Shown here piece after piece: positions 60,604-64,000 of a DNA stretch of 64,000 bases; the first letter of the stretch is position 1, and each line of letters starts with the position of its first letter. Source of the stretch: Cupriavidus necator N-1 (lineage in GTDB: Bacteria > Pseudomonadota > Gammaproteobacteria > Burkholderiales > Burkholderiaceae); contig NC_015723.1 of NCBI RefSeq assembly GCF_000219215.1, positions 2,232,001 to 2,296,000 on the forward strand, given 5' to 3'. A program made the translations under genes and the position numbers. The notes under the pieces are model-generated. The model was not told the DNA's origin, did not search any database, and saw only the letters and a list, made by a program, of their open reading frames with translations.

Positions 60604-61593
60604 ATGACCAAACTCCGCCTCTCCGTCGCCATGGGCGACTATGACCGTACCCGCGCGCTACTCGATGGCCGCGTCCAGATCGACGGCGTCGATCCCGTCT
60701 ACATGACGCTCAACCCGGAGGAAATGTTCTTCCGCGCCATGCGCAGCCAGGACTTCGATATCAGCGAGCTGTCGTTCTCGAGCTACCTGGTCAAGCATGC
60801 GCGCGGCGACTGTCCGTACATCGCGGTGCCCGTCTTTCTCTCGCGGGCGTTCCGCCACACCTCCATCTACGTGCGCAAGGATCGTATCGGGCGTCCCCAG
60901 GACCTGAAGGGCTGCCGCATCGGCATTCCGGAGTACCAGCTCACCGCGATCGTGTGGGCGCGCGCGGTCCTGCAGGACGACTTTGGCATCCACCCGTCCG
61001 ATGTGACCTGGGTACGCGGCGGCATCGATACGCCGGGGCGTCCGGAAAAGGTGAAGCTGCAGCTTCCCGCCGATGTCCGCGTGGAGGCCGCGCCCGAAGG
61101 CCGCACCATCTCCGAGCTGCTGGACAGCGGTGAGATCGACGGCTTTATCGCGCCGCGGCCCCCGGGCGCGGCGGCGCTGCGCAACGAGAACGTGGGCTGG
61201 CTCTTCGACGATCCGACCGCCGAGGCGAAAGACTACTTCCGGCGCACCGCCGTGTTTCCCATCATGCATGTGGTGGGCATCCGCAAGACCCTCGCCGAGG
61301 CGCAGCCGTGGTTGCCGGGCGCCGTCTTCAAGGCGTTCAGCCAGTCCAAGGCCCACGCGCTGGCGCAGCTGTCCGATACGTCCGCGACCAAGGTGACGAT
61401 GCCGTTCGTGGAAGAGATGCTGAAGGCCGCCCGCGAGACGCTGGGCGAGGACTACTGGTCGTACGGCGTGCAGGCAAACCTGCGCACGCTGGAGACGTTC
61501 TCCCGCCATCACCATGGCCAGGGCCTGTCCGAGCGGCTGGTGCCGGTGGAGGAGATGTTCCACCCCGCCACCTACGAGTCCTACAGCATCTGA
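60604..61593 (+). CDS. ophC: 4,5-dihydroxyphthalate decarboxylase
   Basis: The 329-residue protein has the periplasmic-binding-protein-like fold used by Pht5/OphC: LSVAMGDYDRTRALLDGRV, FDISELSFSSYLV, FLSRAFRHTSIYVRKDRIGRPQDLKGCRIGIPEYQLTAIVWAR, RPPGAAALRNENVGWLF. There is no signal peptide, so it works in the cytoplasm. It removes one carboxyl group of 4,5-dihydroxyphthalate to give protocatechuate. It directly follows the oxygenase gene. Confidence 0.9.
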   Translation: MTKLRLSVAMGDYDRTRALLDGRVQIDGVDPVYMTLNPEEMFFRAMRSQDFDISELSFSSYLVKHARGDCPYIAVPVFLSRAFRHTSIYVRKDRIGRPQDLKGCRIGIPEYQLTAIVWARAVLQDDFGIHPSDVTWVRGGIDTPGRPEKVKLQLPADVRVEAAPEGRTISELLDSGEIDGFIAPRPPGAAALRNENVGWLFDDPTAEAKDYFRRTAVFPIMHVVGIRKTLAEAQPWLPGAVFKAFSQSKAHALAQLSDTSATKVTMPFVEEMLKAARETLGEDYWSYGVQANLRTLETFSRHHHGQGLSERLVPVEEMFHPATYESYSI

Positions 61594-61643
61594 CAAACGC
61601 GCGGGCGGGGCCATGCCGCGCCCGCGCACCTCCAGGAGCAAAG

Positions 61644-62504
61644 ATGTTCGAGTACAACGAAACCCTTGAGCAGGCCCTGCGACGCAACGTCGACGACGCG
61701 CTGCGCGAGGACATCGGGCGCGCCGACTGGACGGCGCAGCTCGTGCCGGCGGCCAGGCGCGTGCAGGCGCGCGTGGTGGCGAAGGAAAACGCTGTGATCG
61801 CGGGCCAGCCGTGGTTCGACGCATGCGTGGCGCGGCTCGATCCGGACGCCCTGATCGCATGGCGGATTGCCGAGGGCGACGCCGTGCTGGCCGGCTCCGA
61901 GGTCTGCCGCATCACCGGTGACGCGCGGGCGCTGCTGTCCGCGGAGCGCCCTGCGCTGAATTTCCTGCAGACGCTGTCCGGCGTCGCCACCGTGACGCGC
62001 CGCTACATCGAGCGGATCGCCGGGGTGTCGCCCAATCCGAACGGCTGCGCGATGCTCGACACGCGCAAGACGCTGCCTGGCCTGCGCCTGGCCCAGAAGT
62101 ACGCCGTCCGCGTGGGCGGCGGCGCCAACCATCGCCTGGGGCTGTGGGACGGCATCCTGATCAAGGAGAACCATATCGCCGCGGCCGGGGGCGTGCGCGA
62201 GGCGCTCGAACGCGCGGCGCAGCTCGGCGCCGATGTGCCGGCGCAGATCGAAGTGGAAGACCTGGAGGAGCTGGCGGCGGCACTGGCCGCCGGGGCCACC
62301 AGCATCCTGCTGGACGACTTCAGCCTCGACGACATGCGTCGCGCCTGTGCGCTGAACGCCGGGCGGGCGCAGCTGGAGGTCTCCGGTGGCGTCGACCTCA
62401 AATCGCTGCAGGCCATCGCCGCCACCGGCGTGGACCGGATCTCCAGCGGCAAGCTGACCAAGGACGTGCGCGCGATCGACCTGTCGATGCGCATCGTCGA
62501 CTGA
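61644..62504 (+). CDS. nadC: Quinolinate phosphoribosyltransferase (NadC), pathway-associated copy
   Basis: The 286-residue protein has the NadC pattern: ALREDIGRADWTAQLVP, RVVAKENAVIAGQPW, LNFLQTLSGVATVTRRY, LDTRKTLPGLRLAQKYAVRVGGGANHRLGLWDGILIKENHI and LEVSGGVDLKSLQAIAATGVDRIS. It normally makes nicotinate mononucleotide from quinolinate, a phthalate analogue. Phthalate loci such as that of Burkholderia cepacia DBO1 carry such a gene, where it was reported to be needed for growth on phthalate. Start after AGGAGCAAAG. Confidence 0.9.
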   Translation: MFEYNETLEQALRRNVDDALREDIGRADWTAQLVPAARRVQARVVAKENAVIAGQPWFDACVARLDPDALIAWRIAEGDAVLAGSEVCRITGDARALLSAERPALNFLQTLSGVATVTRRYIERIAGVSPNPNGCAMLDTRKTLPGLRLAQKYAVRVGGGANHRLGLWDGILIKENHIAAAGGVREALERAAQLGADVPAQIEVEDLEELAAALAAGATSILLDDFSLDDMRRACALNAGRAQLEVSGGVDLKSLQAIAATGVDRISSGKLTKDVRAIDLSMRIVD

Positions 62505-62518
62505 CAGGAATGCGCATC

Positions 62519-63502
62519 ATGACTACCACACCGCTCCATCCCGAGCCCCACGCAGATACGCCGATGCTGCTGCGCATCGCGCGCATCCAGGACGCCGCGC
62601 AAGGCATCCGCAGCTTTGAGTTCGTGCAGGCGGACGGCACCGAGCTGCCTCCGTTCACGCCGGGCTCTCACATCAAGGTGCAGGTGCCCAACGGCATGCT
62701 GCGCAAGTACTCGCTATGCAACGACCCCGCCGAGCGTCACCGCTACATGATCACCGTGAAGCGCGACGAACAGGGACAGGGTGGCTCGAAGAGCCTGTGC
62801 GACGATGCCAGCGAAGGCGACCTGATCCCGGTCGGCTTGCCCGACAATGCCTTCCCGCTGCTGGAGGACGCCAAGGCATTCGTCTTCATCGCCGGAGGCA
62901 TCGGCATCACGCCGATTCTGTCGATGATCCGCAGCTTTGGCGAGCTTTCCACCGCAAAATGGCGGCTCTATTACTTCACGCGCTCGCCCGAGAGCACCGC
63001 CTTCCTGGACGAACTGCAGGCGCCCGAACTCAAGGGAAAGGTGAAGATCCACCACGATTTCGGCGATCCCGCCAAGGCCTTCGATCTGTGGCCGGTGCTC
63101 GAGCGTCCGAGCGACACCCACATCTACTGCTGCGGTCCGCGCGGCCTGATGGAGGCGGTGCGCGACATGTCGGGGCACTGGCCCGCCACCCGGATCCACT
63201 TCGAAAGCTTCAACGAGGGCGGCGGCGTGCGTGCCGACGACAAGCCGTTCGACGTGGTGCTCAGCCGCAGCGGGCAACGCTACGAAGTGCCGGTCGGCGC
63301 GAGCATCCTGAACGTGCTGCGCCAGCATGGCTGCAATGTGCCATCGTCCTGCGAGAGCGGCACTTGCGGCACATGCCGTACCGGGCTGGTCTCGGGCGAG
63401 GCGGACCATCGCGACATGGTGCTGATGCCGGAGGAGATGGACCACCAGGTGATGATCTGCGTCTCGCGGGCAAAGTGCGCCGAACTGGTGATCGACCTAT
63501 GA
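62519..63502 (+). CDS. ophA1: Phthalate dioxygenase reductase
   Basis: The 327-residue protein has flavin ([24 protein letters not shown]), NAD ([15 protein letters not shown]) and C-terminal ferredoxin domains ([39 protein letters not shown]). This order is that of phthalate dioxygenase reductase. It passes NADH electrons to the oxygenase at 59226-60545. ATG 62519 is spaced nine bases from ACAGGA; ATG 62510 touches it, so 62519 is preferred. It is the second reductase of this family in the window; the other is at 35932-36885. Confidence 0.9.
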   Translation: MTTTPLHPEPHADTPMLLRIARIQDAAQGIRSFEFVQADGTELPPFTPGSHIKVQVPNGMLRKYSLCNDPAERHRYMITVKRDEQGQGGSKSLCDDASEGDLIPVGLPDNAFPLLEDAKAFVFIAGGIGITPILSMIRSFGELSTAKWRLYYFTRSPESTAFLDELQAPELKGKVKIHHDFGDPAKAFDLWPVLERPSDTHIYCCGPRGLMEAVRDMSGHWPATRIHFESFNEGGGVRADDKPFDVVLSRSGQRYEVPVGASILNVLRQHGCNVPSSCESGTCGTCRTGLVSGEADHRDMVLMPEEMDHQVMICVSRAKCAELVIDL

Positions 63503-64000
63503 GCGCCAACGCAACCCGGCAAGTGCGCCTGGGCGTGGTCGGGCTCGGCCGGGCCTTCTCGCTGATGCTGCCTACGTTCCTCGCGGATCAGCGCGTGCGC
63601 CTCGCCGCCGCCTGCGATCCCCGCGAGGCGGCACGCGTGCAGTTCGCGCGCGATTTCAATGCGCCCGTCTATGAGGACCTGGCGGCCATGGCGGCGTCGC
63701 CAGACCTTGACGCCATCTACATCGCGAGCCCTCATCAGTACCATGCTGCGCACGCGTGCCTGGCGGCGGAAAGCGGCAAGCACCTGCTCGTGGAGAAGCC
63801 GATGGCGATCTCGCTCGCGGAGTGCGACCGGATCATCGCGGCTTGCGAGCGCGGCGGCGTACGGATAATCGTGGGGCATTGCCACAGCTTCGATTCGCCA
63901 TACCTGCACGCGCGGCAACTAATCGCGTCAGGGCGCTTCGGCGCAGTGCGCATGATTCACGCGCTGAACTACACCGACTTCCTGTATCGCCCGCGGCGCC
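63499..64000 (+). CDS. ophB: Gfo/Idh/MocA-family dehydrogenase, 5' part (phthalate dihydrodiol dehydrogenase)
   Basis: The ATG overlaps the reductase stop codon (ATGA), and the frame stays open to the end of the window (167 codons). The start [20 protein letters not shown] is a dinucleotide-binding motif, and [17 protein letters not shown] contains the EKP motif of the Gfo/Idh/MocA family. In phthalate operons this enzyme oxidises 4,5-dihydro-4,5-dihydroxyphthalate to 4,5-dihydroxyphthalate. The rest lies beyond the window. Confidence 0.85.
   Translation, partial: MSANATRQVRLGVVGLGRAFSLMLPTFLADQRVRLAAACDPREAARVQFARDFNAPVYEDLAAMAASPDLDAIYIASPHQYHAAHACLAAESGKHLLVEKPMAISLAECDRIIAACERGGVRIIVGHCHSFDSPYLHARQLIASGRFGAVRMIHALNYTDFLYRPRR

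Noticed and set aside
1..64000. CRISPR arrays, tRNA or rRNA genes, prophage or integrase genes
   Set aside because: No regularly spaced repeats, cloverleaf-like conserved sequences or phage/integrase proteins were recognised; a tRNAscan and profile search would be decisive.

Overview
The window is high-GC DNA from a betaproteobacterium, most likely Cupriavidus or a close Burkholderiaceae relative. This is inferred from several Bug/TctC-type receptors, Burkholderiales trimeric porins ending in Phe, many AGGAGAC-type ribosome binding sites, and catabolic operons typical of that group. It opens inside a Bug receptor gene and closes inside a phthalate dihydrodiol dehydrogenase gene. I saw no rRNA, tRNA, CRISPR array, phage or insertion sequence. 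The region looks like a series of catabolic modules, each with its own local regulator.

0-18.4 kb: an apparent aromatic or N-heteroaromatic pathway in two operons plus a transporter. Operon 1 (1846-5382) encodes an LLM flavin monooxygenase, its flavin reductase, an isatin-hydrolase/kynurenine-formamidase type cyclase-fold hydrolase and a porin, with a MarR regulator divergent. An aromatic-acid MFS transporter follows. Operon 2 (7046-18351) encodes an IorAB-like 2-oxoacid:ferredoxin oxidoreductase, a hotdog thioesterase, a fused 2-aminobenzoyl-CoA/salicylyl-CoA monooxygenase-reductase, a gentisate-dioxygenase-type bicupin, a fumarylacetoacetate-hydrolase-family enzyme, a nitrilase-superfamily enzyme, a maleate isomerase and a flavin reductase, with a second MarR gene convergent at the end. 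The MFS gene and operon 2 share a 20-bp upstream motif. My working hypothesis is a CoA-thioester route: an isatin-like precursor gives isatinate, then anthraniloyl-CoA (or salicylyl-CoA), its 5-hydroxy derivative, ring cleavage, maleamate/maleate and finally fumarate plus pyruvate. This is the most interesting system in the window.

18.9-26.5 kb: a LysR/old-yellow-enzyme pair, a chemoreceptor with almost no periplasmic domain, and a minus-strand operon of Bug receptor, D-aminoacylase and class III aminotransferase. 26.7-36.9 kb: a quaternary-amine module. A helix-turn-helix/PAS regulator is divergent from a carnitine-monooxygenase-type Rieske oxygenase (CntA/YeaW), an aldehyde dehydrogenase and a choline-dehydrogenase-type GMC enzyme; then come a TorF-type outer-membrane protein, a small membrane protein, an APC permease and the matching reductase (CntB/YeaX). 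The section 22.5-37.8 kb is bracketed by two inverted copies of a 118-bp double-hairpin repeat.

37-57 kb: mostly housekeeping or general genes. These are an SRPBCC/ArsR pair with a clear operator-promoter, a MacAB-like ABC operon, a GltS-type symporter joined to a TAXI solute-binding lipoprotein, CDP-diacylglycerol pyrophosphatase, a DM13 protein, a porin, a class A penicillin-binding protein, a VapBC pair with its operator, the exported DUF1501/DUF1800 pair, and an EamA exporter with an AraC regulator.

57-64 kb: two hemerythrin-type proteins and a MarR regulator lead into a phthalate 4,5-dioxygenase operon (oxygenase, decarboxylase, quinolinate phosphoribosyltransferase, reductase, dehydrogenase). 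Three copies of a TTAGG-N2-CCTAA-type box, one before the second hemerythrin gene and two before the oxygenase gene, look like the MarR operators.
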